From: JBJFGR01 sp051892875 | GTDB lineage: Bacteria > Pseudomonadota > Gammaproteobacteria > Enterobacterales > Succinivibrionaceae | Direction: 5' to 3' | Assembly: GCA_051892875.1 (NCBI GenBank) | Contig: JBJFGR010000092.1 | Coordinates: 1 to 10,021, forward strand | Length of the DNA: 10,021 nt | In this document: piece after piece, positions 1 to 7,760 of the stretch | How the letters are laid out: each line of letters begins with the position of its first letter | How positions within the stretch are numbered: the first letter of the stretch is position 1 | Notes under the pieces: model-generated | Databases searched by the model: none | Seen by the model: the letters and a program-made list of their open reading frames with translations, nothing else | Told to the model about the DNA's origin: nothing | Program-made: the position numbers and the translations under genes

Positions 1-146
1 CACAATCTTTCAAAGAATAATTGTCAAATTTTAAGTGCGAAATGTATGTTATATATTTAATACAACTGTTATTTACCCTTATTTTTTAATAAGCTATTTA
101 AATAAAATATTCAACCTAAAAAATAAAAAACAACAAATAAAACAGT

Positions 147-175
147 GAACTCATCAAAATTTTTTTGATGAGTTC
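147..175 (-). terminator. Hairpin terminator downstream of lon
   Basis: A perfect inverted repeat has 13-bp arms at 147-159 and 163-175 and a 3-base loop. It begins 47 bases after the lon stop codon. On the minus strand the stem is followed by a T-rich but interrupted stretch, so it fits an intrinsic terminator for lon. On the plus strand it is also followed by T-rich sequence, so it could act in both directions. The remaining bases 1-146 hold no gene I can support, only AT-rich sequence and a short 6-bp hairpin around 78-93. Confidence 0.65.
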
Positions 176-222
176 TTTAGTTATTATTTTGAATAACCTT
201 TTTTAAGTTTTTTTTGTTATAG

Positions 223-2802
223 CTAAATATTCATAATTACTTCATTTACATTTTTAATGTTTTTTGTTGCTGATTTCACATTATTTTCTAAAACTTCAGA
301 TTTTTTTGTTTTATCGGTTTTATCTTCTTTTTTTGAGGATCTCTTAGAATTTTTCTTATTTTCTATTGGCTCTAAAGCCTCTAAAAATACATCTTCTATA
401 TATTTAACCGGAATAATTTCTAATGAATCTTTTGCAATTTGTGGTACATTATCAAGATCTTTTACATTTTCTTTTGGAATTAAAACCTTTTTAATGCAAC
501 CTCTTTGTGCTGCTAAAAGTTTTTCACGCAATCCACCAATTGGTAAAACTTCCCCACGTAAGGTGATTTCACCAGTCATTGCCACATCACCTCTGACTTT
601 TACATTAGTCATGGCACTTAAAATAGCAGTACACATTGCAATACCTGCACTAGGTCCATCTTTTGGAACTGCACCTTCAGGGCAATGAATATGAATATCA
701 TGTGTCTTTAAAAAATCTTTAGGAATATCATACTGAGAACTTCTAGCTCTAACTACAGTCATTGCTGCTGCTATGGATTCTTTCATAACATCACCAAGCT
801 TTCCAGTAAATACTTGTTTTCCAACACCTGGAACTACAACAGTTTCGATTGTTAATATATCACCACCTACTGATGTATAGGCTAAACCATTAACGATACC
901 TACTTTATTTTCAGAACGCATTGCTCCAAAGTCGTATTTTTCTGGTCCTAAATAATCTATCACTTTTTTAGCATTGATTTTTATAGATTTAGTTTTTCCT
1001 TTAGAGAGTAAAATTTCCTTTATCCCCTTACGACATAGTCTACCTATTTCACGTTCAAGATTTCTTACACCTGCTTCATGGGTATATCTTCTTATTAGCT
1101 CAATAACAGCATCTTTATTTATTGATATTTCATTCTTATTTACAGCATTAGCCTCAAATTGCTTTGGTATTAAATGCTTTTGAGCAATATGCAACTTTTC
1201 ATCTTCTGTGTAACTAGATAGATTAATAATTTCCATACGATCAATAAGTGCAGGTGGAATATTCATTGAATTAGATGTTGCCATAAACATTACATCTGAC
1301 AAATCATAATCAACTTCTAGGTAGTTATCTGCAAAACACTTATTTTGTTCAGGATCTAAAACTTCTAATAGAGCTGCACATGGATCACCTCTCAAGGTAT
1401 CTTGAGATATTTTATCAATTTCATCCAATAAAAATAGTGGATTTTTTACTCCACATTTGGTCATTTTTTGAATAATTTTACCTGGTAACGCTCCCAAATA
1501 AGTTCTACGATGACCTCTTATTTCAGCTTCATCATGCATACCACCTAGAGCAATACGAACATATTCACGACCAGTTGCCTTTGCAATAGATCTACCAAGA
1601 GAAGTTTTACCAACTCCAGGAGGTCCTACTAAACAGATAATAGGAGAATGAAGTCTATCGGATCTACTTTGAACAGCTAAATATTCTAAAATTCTTTCTT
1701 TTACTTTTTCTAGACCATAATGATCTTGATTTAAAATTTTTTCTGCAGTTGATAAATCTTTATTTATTTCTGATTTTTGGGTCCAAGGTAAATTAAGCAA
1801 AGTCTCAATGTAATTACGTACTATTCCACTATCAGGACTTAAAGGTGACTGCATTGACAATTTCTTAATTTCACTATAGCATTTTTCAGCTATTTCTTTT
1901 GGCATTCCTGATTCTGAAACGCGTTTTTTCATTTTGGAAATTTCATCAATAGCAGCTGATTCACCTATTAGCTCTGGATCATCTTGGTCTTGATCTGTAG
2001 GTATATTATAAAGCTTTGATATTTCTTTTTGAATAACTTTTAACTGTTCTGATAAATAATAATGCTTTTGATTTTTATCAATAGCTTCTTTAGCTTTTGC
2101 TTTTATTTCTTTCTCAATTTTTTCTTTGTAAAAAAGACTATCCAAAGCTGATTTTGTCTTTATAACAATCTGGGTTAATGTATCATATTTTAAATATTCG
2201 AATTTTTCTTTTTCACTAAGATTTAAAAAAGATATTAATAAATCACATGTTGCTAAAAGATTTGGTGCACTTTTTACTAATCTTTCTTTTTCAGCAGACT
2301 CTTCATGAGCATACTCTATATAACTTTTAAAGGATTGTAATATACTATCTTTATAAACTGATATCTCTTCACTTGATAAATCTTTTTCAAAATTCTTCAA
2401 ATTATATTTTATACGGCATATTGGACATTCTTTACCATCAAAATTATGAGATTCCAAGTTATATGATATAGCAGTAGCTCTTCCTTCGACTCTTACTACG
2501 TATCTGCGTGAACGATCTTTAAAAATATTTCTTTCTAATATTGTACATACTAAAAGAGGATTTGCATTTATATCATCTAAATTTTTTATCTGAAAATTGG
2601 TATTATGATTATTTGCAGGATTAACAAATAATATAAATTTATCTATACCTTCTCTCAGAGTATTTAATATAAAATCAGCTATTTCATAAAACTGAATCAC
2701 ACAAACAGTTTGTGGTAATACTATATGATCGGTATAAATTAATGGTAGTGAACCATCTGTTTCTAGATTATTTTCAGATATAATTGTTTTTTTTCTTGCC
2801 AT
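223..2802 (-). CDS. lon: ATP-dependent protease Lon
   Basis: Lon is a cytoplasmic homohexameric AAA+ serine protease that degrades misfolded and short-lived regulatory proteins. The 859-residue product has an N-terminal substrate-binding domain (about 1-320), an AAA+ module with Walker A GPPGVGKT at 393-400 and Walker B ending in DEID at 460-463, and a C-terminal protease domain. The catalytic dyad is Ser718 (in PKDGPSAG) and Lys761, spaced 43 residues apart as in E. coli Lon (S679/K722). The protein is about 75 residues longer than the E. coli enzyme. Roughly half of the excess is N-terminal to the active site, and the rest is a lysine-rich tail from about 811 to 859. The N-terminal domain is divergent and contains a CPIC pair at 126-129. 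The ATG at 2802 is preceded by a GGA-type ribosome binding site about 8 bases away. The gene follows clpX after a terminator, so it probably has its own promoter; I could not identify a convincing heat-shock promoter. Confidence 0.97.
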   Translation of the reverse strand: MARKKTIISENNLETDGSLPLIYTDHIVLPQTVCVIQFYEIADFILNTLREGIDKFILFVNPANNHNTNFQIKNLDDINANPLLVCTILERNIFKDRSRRYVVRVEGRATAISYNLESHNFDGKECPICRIKYNLKNFEKDLSSEEISVYKDSILQSFKSYIEYAHEESAEKERLVKSAPNLLATCDLLISFLNLSEKEKFEYLKYDTLTQIVIKTKSALDSLFYKEKIEKEIKAKAKEAIDKNQKHYYLSEQLKVIQKEISKLYNIPTDQDQDDPELIGESAAIDEISKMKKRVSESGMPKEIAEKCYSEIKKLSMQSPLSPDSGIVRNYIETLLNLPWTQKSEINKDLSTAEKILNQDHYGLEKVKERILEYLAVQSRSDRLHSPIICLVGPPGVGKTSLGRSIAKATGREYVRIALGGMHDEAEIRGHRRTYLGALPGKIIQKMTKCGVKNPLFLLDEIDKISQDTLRGDPCAALLEVLDPEQNKCFADNYLEVDYDLSDVMFMATSNSMNIPPALIDRMEIINLSSYTEDEKLHIAQKHLIPKQFEANAVNKNEISINKDAVIELIRRYTHEAGVRNLEREIGRLCRKGIKEILLSKGKTKSIKINAKKVIDYLGPEKYDFGAMRSENKVGIVNGLAYTSVGGDILTIETVVVPGVGKQVFTGKLGDVMKESIAAAMTVVRARSSQYDIPKDFLKTHDIHIHCPEGAVPKDGPSAGIAMCTAILSAMTNVKVRGDVAMTGEITLRGEVLPIGGLREKLLAAQRGCIKKVLIPKENVKDLDNVPQIAKDSLEIIPVKYIEDVFLEALEPIENKKNSKRSSKKEDKTDKTKKSEVLENNVKSATKNIKNVNEVIMNI

Positions 2803-2847
2803 TTATATTTCCAAAATTCATATATGCTAATTGGTAAATAACTAATT

Positions 2848-2881
2848 AAAAAGGTGTCATTCCTATAAAAAGGATGACACC
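2848..2881 (-). terminator. Intrinsic terminator between clpX and lon
   Basis: The arms GGTGTCATTCCT (2853-2864) and AGGATGACACC (2871-2881) pair with one bulged base around a 6-base loop. Read on the minus strand, the stem is followed directly by five T (complement of 2848-2852), the standard form of a rho-independent terminator. It starts 30 bases after the clpX stop. It should end or attenuate clpPX transcripts before lon. The short repeat ATGACA/TGTCAT at 2873-2890 could form a competing stem with the same strand. Confidence 0.8.
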
Positions 2882-2911
2882 ATGATGTCATAACATATAA
2901 AATATTAAAGA

Positions 2912-4231
2912 TTACTTTATTCCTTGTCTGCTTTGAGGCATTTTCAGAAACTCATTATCAAACACTAAAGTAGGATCGCTTTCACCATCCACAACTTTCT
3001 TTGTTACAATAACCCTAGCAACTTCAGTATTAGAAGGTAAATCAAACATTGTATCTAGTAATAACTCTTCAACAATTGCTCTTAATCCTCTAGCTCCTGT
3101 GTGACGATCCATTGCTTTTTCAGCTATAGCAACTAATGCATCATCCGTAAATTCAAGATTTACTTTATTCATCTTAAACATAGCTTGGAACTGTTTGATA
3201 ATTGCATTTTTAGGTTCGATTAAGATGCTAATTAATGCTTCCTTTGATAATTCGTCTAAAGTTGCTATAACAGGTAAACGCCCTATCAATTCAGGAATAA
3301 TACCAAATTTTGATAAATCATCAGGTTCGATTTTTTCTAATTTTTGACTTAAAGTTAATGTTGAATCAGCACCATAAACTTTTGCACCAAAACCAATTCC
3401 TGAATTTTTTTCAACTCTGCGTTCAACAATTTTATCTATACCTGCAAAAGCACCACCACAAATAAACAGTATCTTAGAAGTATCAACTTGGATAAAATCT
3501 TGTTGAGGGTGTTTTCTACCACCTTGTGGAGGTATTGATGCAATAGTACCTTCAATTAATTTTAATAAAGCTTGTTGCACACCTTCACCACTAACATCAC
3601 GAGTAATTGAAGGATTTTCAGATTTTCTTGAAATTTTATCTATTTCATCAACAAATACAATTCCTCGTTCTGCCTTCTTTGGGTCATAATCGCAGTTTTG
3701 TAAAAGTTTTTGAATAATATTTTCTACATCTTCACCAACATAACCAGCTTCAGTTAATGTTGTAGCATCAGCCATCGCAAAAGGAACATCTAAAAATCTT
3801 GCTAATGTCTGAGCTAAAAGCGTCTTACCAGAACCTGTTGGTCCTACTAATAAAATATTGGATTTTGCTAATTCAACACCATCAAATTTATCGCCTACTA
3901 ATTGTCGTTTGTAGTGATTATAAACAGCAACGGATAAAATTCTTTTTGCCTTATCCTGACCTATAACATAACTATCTAGATGAGCTTTTAAATCATGAGG
4001 TGTTGGTAATTTTTTAATATCTTGAGACCAATCAGTCTTTTCATTATCTTCGCTCTTTTTTGTTTCACGAGCTATAATTAAATTACAAGCATCAATACAC
4101 TCGTTGCAGATATAGATACTATCATTACCTTTAATAATTTTTCCAACTTCACTTGGTTTTTTGCCACAGAAAGAACAACGTATTTCTTTCTTTCCATTGT
4201 TGTTGTCGTTATTATCTTTATTTCCAGCCAT
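2912..4231 (-). CDS. clpX: ATP-dependent Clp protease ATP-binding subunit ClpX
   Basis: ClpX is the cytoplasmic hexameric AAA+ unfoldase that recognises tagged or adaptor-delivered substrates and feeds them to ClpP. The 439-residue product has the N-terminal C4 zinc-binding domain (Cys19, Cys22, Cys42, Cys45). It also has Walker A GPTGSGKT (130-137), the pore loop GYVGED (163-168), Walker B ending in DEID (195-198), an RKH pore loop (239-241), the IGF loop that docks ClpP (279-281), and the C-terminal sensor-2 segment with GARGLR. It is slightly longer than the E. coli protein (424), mostly from an Asn/Asp-rich N-terminus. The ATG at 4231 has an AAGGG ribosome binding site overlapping the clpP stop codon, and only 9 bases separate the two genes, so they form one operon and are likely translationally coupled. 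Confidence 0.97.
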   Translation of the reverse strand: MAGNKDNNDNNNGKKEIRCSFCGKKPSEVGKIIKGNDSIYICNECIDACNLIIARETKKSEDNEKTDWSQDIKKLPTPHDLKAHLDSYVIGQDKAKRILSVAVYNHYKRQLVGDKFDGVELAKSNILLVGPTGSGKTLLAQTLARFLDVPFAMADATTLTEAGYVGEDVENIIQKLLQNCDYDPKKAERGIVFVDEIDKISRKSENPSITRDVSGEGVQQALLKLIEGTIASIPPQGGRKHPQQDFIQVDTSKILFICGGAFAGIDKIVERRVEKNSGIGFGAKVYGADSTLTLSQKLEKIEPDDLSKFGIIPELIGRLPVIATLDELSKEALISILIEPKNAIIKQFQAMFKMNKVNLEFTDDALVAIAEKAMDRHTGARGLRAIVEELLLDTMFDLPSNTEVARVIVTKKVVDGESDPTLVFDNEFLKMPQSRQGIK

Positions 4232-4240
4232 GATGTACCC

Positions 4241-4855
4241 TTATGGACGCTTTGTTAAAATTTCATCGATTAGACCAAATTCAAGAGCCTCTTCAGCTGA
4301 CAAGAAATTGTCTCTATCTGTTGCATTTACGATTTCTTCGTAAGTGCGACCAGTGTGTTCCGCAAGTTTTCTATTTAAATCTTCCTTTATTCTCAAGGTC
4401 TCTCTAGCGTGAATTTCAATATCTGACGCCTGTCCTTTGAAGCCACCTAATGGTTGATGAATCATAATTCTTGAACTTGGAAGTGAGTATCTTTTACCCT
4501 TGGCACCAGCAGAAAGTAAGAAAGACCCCATTGAACATGCCTGACCTAAACATAAAGTACATACATCAGGCTTAATAAAACGCATTGTATCATAAATACT
4601 CATTCCAGCAGTTACCACACCACCAGGTGAATTTATGTATAAGTAGATATCTTTATCTGGATCTTCTGACTCCAAGAATAACAATTGAGCAACTATTAAG
4701 TTTGCCATATGATCTTCTACTTCTCCAGTTAAGAATACAATTCTATCCTTTAATAATCTTGAATATATATCGTATGATCTTTCACCTTTTCCTGTTTGCT
4801 CAATAACATATGGAACTAAGGCATTAACCTCTGGCTCACTGTATCCTGTGTACAT
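4241..4855 (-). CDS. clpP: ATP-dependent Clp protease proteolytic subunit ClpP
   Basis: ClpP is the serine peptidase that forms a double-heptamer chamber capped by ClpX (or ClpA). The 204-residue product carries the full catalytic triad: Ser108 in GQACSMGS, His133 in MIHQP and Asp182 in DRDNFLSA. Each lies three positions before its E. coli precursor counterpart (S111, H136, D185). A short propeptide of about 11 residues precedes ALVPYVIEQ, where mature ClpP begins by analogy. An AGGAT ribosome binding site lies about 9 bases before the ATG. It is the first gene of the clpP-clpX operon. In E. coli tig lies directly upstream, but here the upstream neighbour is an unrelated envelope gene. Confidence 0.97.
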   Translation of the reverse strand: MYTGYSEPEVNALVPYVIEQTGKGERSYDIYSRLLKDRIVFLTGEVEDHMANLIVAQLLFLESEDPDKDIYLYINSPGGVVTAGMSIYDTMRFIKPDVCTLCLGQACSMGSFLLSAGAKGKRYSLPSSRIMIHQPLGGFKGQASDIEIHARETLRIKEDLNRKLAEHTGRTYEEIVNATDRDNFLSAEEALEFGLIDEILTKRP

Positions 4856-4921
4856 AAATGTATCCTATAATCCTTTGTAAATAATAATATTTTTTAATAA
4901 CTATATTTTATTAAAGTATTC

Positions 4922-4950
4922 ATTATAACCTAAGATGGTAAAAATTTAAA
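4922..4950 (-). promoter_or_regulatory. Predicted sigma70-type promoter for clpP-clpX
   Basis: On the minus strand a perfect -10 hexamer TATAAT (complement of 4922-4927) is preceded, after a 17-base spacer, by TTTAAA (4945-4950), which matches the -35 consensus at four of six positions. The expected start site leaves a leader of about 60 bases before the clpP ATG. No sigma32-like element is obvious. Another AT-rich TATAAT-like stretch lies further upstream near 4985-4995. No terminator with a convincing stem was found between this promoter and the end of the upstream gene at 5060. Confidence 0.5.
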
Positions 4951-5059
4951 TAATAGAATTGTGAATAAAACCATATTTTTACATTATATTATATATATGT
5001 TTTTTAGTTATAAAAAAGAGGAATTAAAAAAACATCTTAAAAAAACAAATTCAAGACTA

Positions 5060-7201
5060 CTATCTCGAGTAGTGACCAAGTTCTTTTACAAGAATAGCTT
5101 TTATTCTTGGATTTTTTAACACATAATGATACTTTTCAAATTTAACAAAATCTTGGTTTTCTACTCTATTGAACCATGTCAACAAATCAACATTTTTATT
5201 GAGCTCCATTGAATTTACAAAATCATAATATTCTTGAGCAAATGAGATAGCATTTATATTTCCCGAATCAGTTATTTTTTTGGTTAAAACTTTGATTTCA
5301 TTAATTTCATCAGAACTTAATTTAGAAAGATTATAATAAGGAAAATAATAACTTGTTTTCCAACCATTCTCTTTAAAAATTTTAAGATCTTCCCAATTAT
5401 TAGATTCCACATAACAGTTTTCTTTCTTTATTCTAAATTCCTCTATTAATTCACTAAGTCTTTTTTCAGCGTTGTACTTGTTTTGGTGAGTAAGATTTTT
5501 GAAATCTATCCACAAACGTTTGTTATTCCAATTTTTCAGTTTCAAAATCTCTAATTGATTTCTTAAAAAATATTGTACTATTTCACTTTTATCATGCGAA
5601 TTTTCAAAATCATTTAAATCTTCATGAAAAACAACATCAAATTCTAAACCATGATATTTATTTCCCAATTCAAGTAATTTTTTAGGACTATTTACTCTGT
5701 GTAACCATACTTTTTTTAATTCATCCTTTGTTAGCATTTCTTTTAATGACTTTTTTCCATACAAAGTTTTTAAATCTAAAAATGAATGATTATAAGAACT
5801 TGAAGATAAATCATTTAATGGGTTGTAATATTCATTATTAGTTATACCAAAAACGCCCAAAACAGTATCAAACATCATATCATTTGTAAAAGGTTGATTA
5901 ATATGTAATCTTAGAGTTTTAATTATATCTGAATGCTCTTTTATATATGAATCAGAAAAAATCATCCATAATGGAATTTTTGCCATATCCCAGGTGAATT
6001 GAGCGGAGTTATGTCCTAGCATCATATATGGATCCTCACCATGATCCGAAAAATAAATCATAGATTTAAAATCAGGTATATTCTTAACTGTCTCATAAAT
6101 CATTTTTAAAACATGATCATTGTAATAAACTGAATTATTGTAAGTATTTAAATAATCTGAATCACCTGTAAATTTTGTATATAATGGTGGGTATCTATCT
6201 GTATAACTACTATGGGATCCCATTAAATGAATTACAATAAGTTTTTTCTCTGAATTCAAATTTATTGTTTTTAAATACTCAATTAATTCTCCATCATAGA
6301 TATTTTTTGCAGGATCAGTCCAATCGATTTCAGTCCATTTTTTTTGATCAGCGGAATCTGCTATAGATGAAATTGGTGTTTCATATATACCAATTTTACC
6401 TTGGTTCGATATCCAAGATGTATTAAATTTTCCTGAATATTTTACTATATCAACCAATGACGCAGTTTTCTCCCAATCATCATTTTTATTATCATATTGA
6501 TTTTTTTGGGTTAAAGCATATGTTAAAACGGGTACGGTATGAGTATGACATGAAAATGCATTTTCAAAAAATATTGAATTAATTGAATTCTTTATAGAAG
6601 ACTGCCATGGAGTGGTATCCTTTTCATATCCATATACACCCATTTGTGTTCTGCTTTCGCTTTCTCCTATTACAAGTACGTAAGTTCCTTTAAAACCTTC
6701 ATCATTTGCATTTATTTTTTTAATTATATCTTTTCTTTGGTTTTTTAGATTATTAAAAATCTTGTATTGTTCCAACGTTTCATTTGCTTTAACAAGTGGT
6801 TCTGTTACCATGTTGCTACTATATTTATATAAAACAACAATACTCACAACAAAACCAATTATTATAAGTAAAAAATTTTTACCGCCTGTTTTAAAAGATG
6901 CTAAATCTATATTTGAGTTCATTTTATAGGATAAAAAAATAAGAATTAACGACCCAACGAGTAATTCTATAAATCTTTTTTTATGCGCAAAATCAACGAA
7001 ATATGAATGAGCTTCTAAAATATTTGTTTGATAGACCGCAAGGATGGCATCTGAATCTAAAATTGGATTACCAAAGCTCCAATTTAATAAGTAACAAAAC
7101 GAAAATATTATTGGAGAAAATAATATTGCTGTAGTGATTATAGTTAATAGGTACTTTATTGCTCTTATCTTGATTTTTTTCTTAAAAATATTAAAAATCA
7201 T
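5060..7201 (-). CDS. Phosphoethanolamine-transferase-like sulfatase-fold protein with GDPD-like C-terminal domain (downstream part of a frameshifted gene)
   Basis: This is the catalytic part of an inner-membrane enzyme of the EptA/CptA type, which move phosphoethanolamine from phosphatidylethanolamine to lipid A, core sugars or other surface glycans. Visible in the 713-residue frame are membrane segments at about 14-40, 78-92 and 109-127. The alkaline-phosphatase-fold motifs follow: GES at 179-181 (Ser181 the likely nucleophile, Thr in EptA), YGYEKDTTP at 190-198, HLMGSH at 325-330, SDHGED at 385-390 and GH at 396-397. Residues from about 498 form an added domain with HR (501-502), LEFD (519-522), HD (536-537) and WIDFK (564-568). 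This resembles the metal-binding pattern of glycerophosphodiester phosphodiesterases or FAM151-type proteins. The ATG at 7201 has no ribosome binding site, and the frame stays open without a stop back to the G tract at 7352-7358. It is therefore probably not an independent start, and the true N-terminus is the ORF at 7323-7577. The acceptor substrate is unknown. Confidence 0.85.
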   Translation of the reverse strand: MIFNIFKKKIKIRAIKYLLTIITTAILFSPIIFSFCYLLNWSFGNPILDSDAILAVYQTNILEAHSYFVDFAHKKRFIELLVGSLILIFLSYKMNSNIDLASFKTGGKNFLLIIIGFVVSIVVLYKYSSNMVTEPLVKANETLEQYKIFNNLKNQRKDIIKKINANDEGFKGTYVLVIGESESRTQMGVYGYEKDTTPWQSSIKNSINSIFFENAFSCHTHTVPVLTYALTQKNQYDNKNDDWEKTASLVDIVKYSGKFNTSWISNQGKIGIYETPISSIADSADQKKWTEIDWTDPAKNIYDGELIEYLKTINLNSEKKLIVIHLMGSHSSYTDRYPPLYTKFTGDSDYLNTYNNSVYYNDHVLKMIYETVKNIPDFKSMIYFSDHGEDPYMMLGHNSAQFTWDMAKIPLWMIFSDSYIKEHSDIIKTLRLHINQPFTNDMMFDTVLGVFGITNNEYYNPLNDLSSSSYNHSFLDLKTLYGKKSLKEMLTKDELKKVWLHRVNSPKKLLELGNKYHGLEFDVVFHEDLNDFENSHDKSEIVQYFLRNQLEILKLKNWNNKRLWIDFKNLTHQNKYNAEKRLSELIEEFRIKKENCYVESNNWEDLKIFKENGWKTSYYFPYYNLSKLSSDEINEIKVLTKKITDSGNINAISFAQEYYDFVNSMELNKNVDLLTWFNRVENQDFVKFEKYHYVLKNPRIKAILVKELGHYSR

Positions 7202-7322
7202 GATTATAAAAAATGCAGAAAAAATCCAACCGAAAAAGAATAAATTTTGCTGTATATATTCTGTTAATCTGCCATTAGCTATAACTCTTGTACTACTTTT
7301 TAAAATTAAATAAGCAGGAATA

Positions 7323-7577
7323 TTACAAATTAAAATATCTAATATAAAATACCCCCCCGATTATTTTATTTTTGCATACAAAAATTAAACTTGTAAAAAC
7401 AAAGCAATATAAAAAAATACACAAAAATGATACAGGAAGTCTTCCTAGCATTAAAACACCAATTGACATAAATATAAACATTAACATAAATATTTTCTTG
7501 TCAATATTATTTGTTGACAGTGTTACAAAATCTTTTAATTTATTAAAAATTCTTTGTATTAAAAATAAGTTATTCAT
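7323..7577 (-). CDS. N-terminal membrane portion of the frameshifted phosphoethanolamine-transferase-like gene
   Basis: This 84-codon frame starts at an ATG with an AGGAT ribosome binding site about 10 bases upstream and an in-frame TAG just before it, so the start is well fixed. It encodes two hydrophobic segments (about 29-46 and 48-67). After residue 75 it enters the run of seven G and ends nine codons later. With one G fewer, translation continues through 50 further sense codons, adding more hydrophobic sequence (including NLFFFGWIFSAFFII), into the ATG at 7201 and the catalytic frame. The joined product is 838 residues. The multi-span N-terminus followed by a periplasmic domain matches EptA-like enzymes. 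Taken alone it is a meaningless membrane peptide, so I read it as the 5' piece of one gene, either phase-OFF or mutated. Confidence 0.8.
   Translation of the reverse strand: MNNLFLIQRIFNKLKDFVTLSTNNIDKKIFMLMFIFMSIGVLMLGRLPVSFLCIFLYCFVFTSLIFVCKNKIIGGVFYIRYFNL
7352..7358 (-). repeat. Poly-G tract, candidate phase-variation switch
   Basis: Seven consecutive G on the coding strand (seven C on the plus strand) lie in an extremely AT-rich setting, inside the membrane-domain coding part of the transferase-like gene. Tract length decides the frame: six or nine G give the 838-residue protein, seven give the truncated 84-residue product, and eight also lead to a stop within a few codons. Slipped-strand mispairing at poly-G tracts is a known way of switching surface-glycan genes in Campylobacter, Haemophilus and Neisseria. 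Seven is short for a fast switch in those genera, so the rate here may be low. Confidence 0.65.
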
Positions 7578-7692
7578 TGACTAAATTATCCTATATAAAA
7601 TTACATACAATGATTATTAGAACTTTTTTAGACCTTACCACGGGGCTTAAGCAAAAAGATGCAGTTTCTTTTAAAACGCGACAAAATCAGTT

Positions 7693-7742
7693 AAAAATGG
7701 GCTAAACAGAGGTAATTAACACACTGAACATAACCCATTTTT
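7693..7742 (-). terminator. Long-loop inverted repeat, possible terminator of the glycosyltransferase gene
   Basis: Arms at 7693-7704 and 7731-7742 are complementary over 12 bases with one mismatch, which becomes a G-U pair in the minus-strand transcript. The loop is 26 bases. On the minus strand the second arm ends in five T, so it can serve as a weak terminator starting 18 bases after the glycosyltransferase stop. The long loop makes this less certain than the other hairpins. The rest of 7578-7692 shows no gene. Confidence 0.4.
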
Positions 7743-7760
7743 GTGATATTATTATTTGCA

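Noticed and set aside
257..1183. Plus-strand open frames opposite lon
   Set aside because: They are antisense shadows of a strongly conserved gene and show no recognisable domain or ribosome binding site.
5020..5050. Runs of A around 5027-5045 as a terminator for the transferase-like gene
   Set aside because: On the minus strand these give T runs, but I found no GC-containing stem in front of them.
7372..7584. Plus-strand open frame of 70 codons opposite the N-terminal membrane ORF
   Set aside because: It is low-complexity Asn/Ile/Lys sequence antisense to the better supported minus-strand frame, which has a ribosome binding site and membrane segments.
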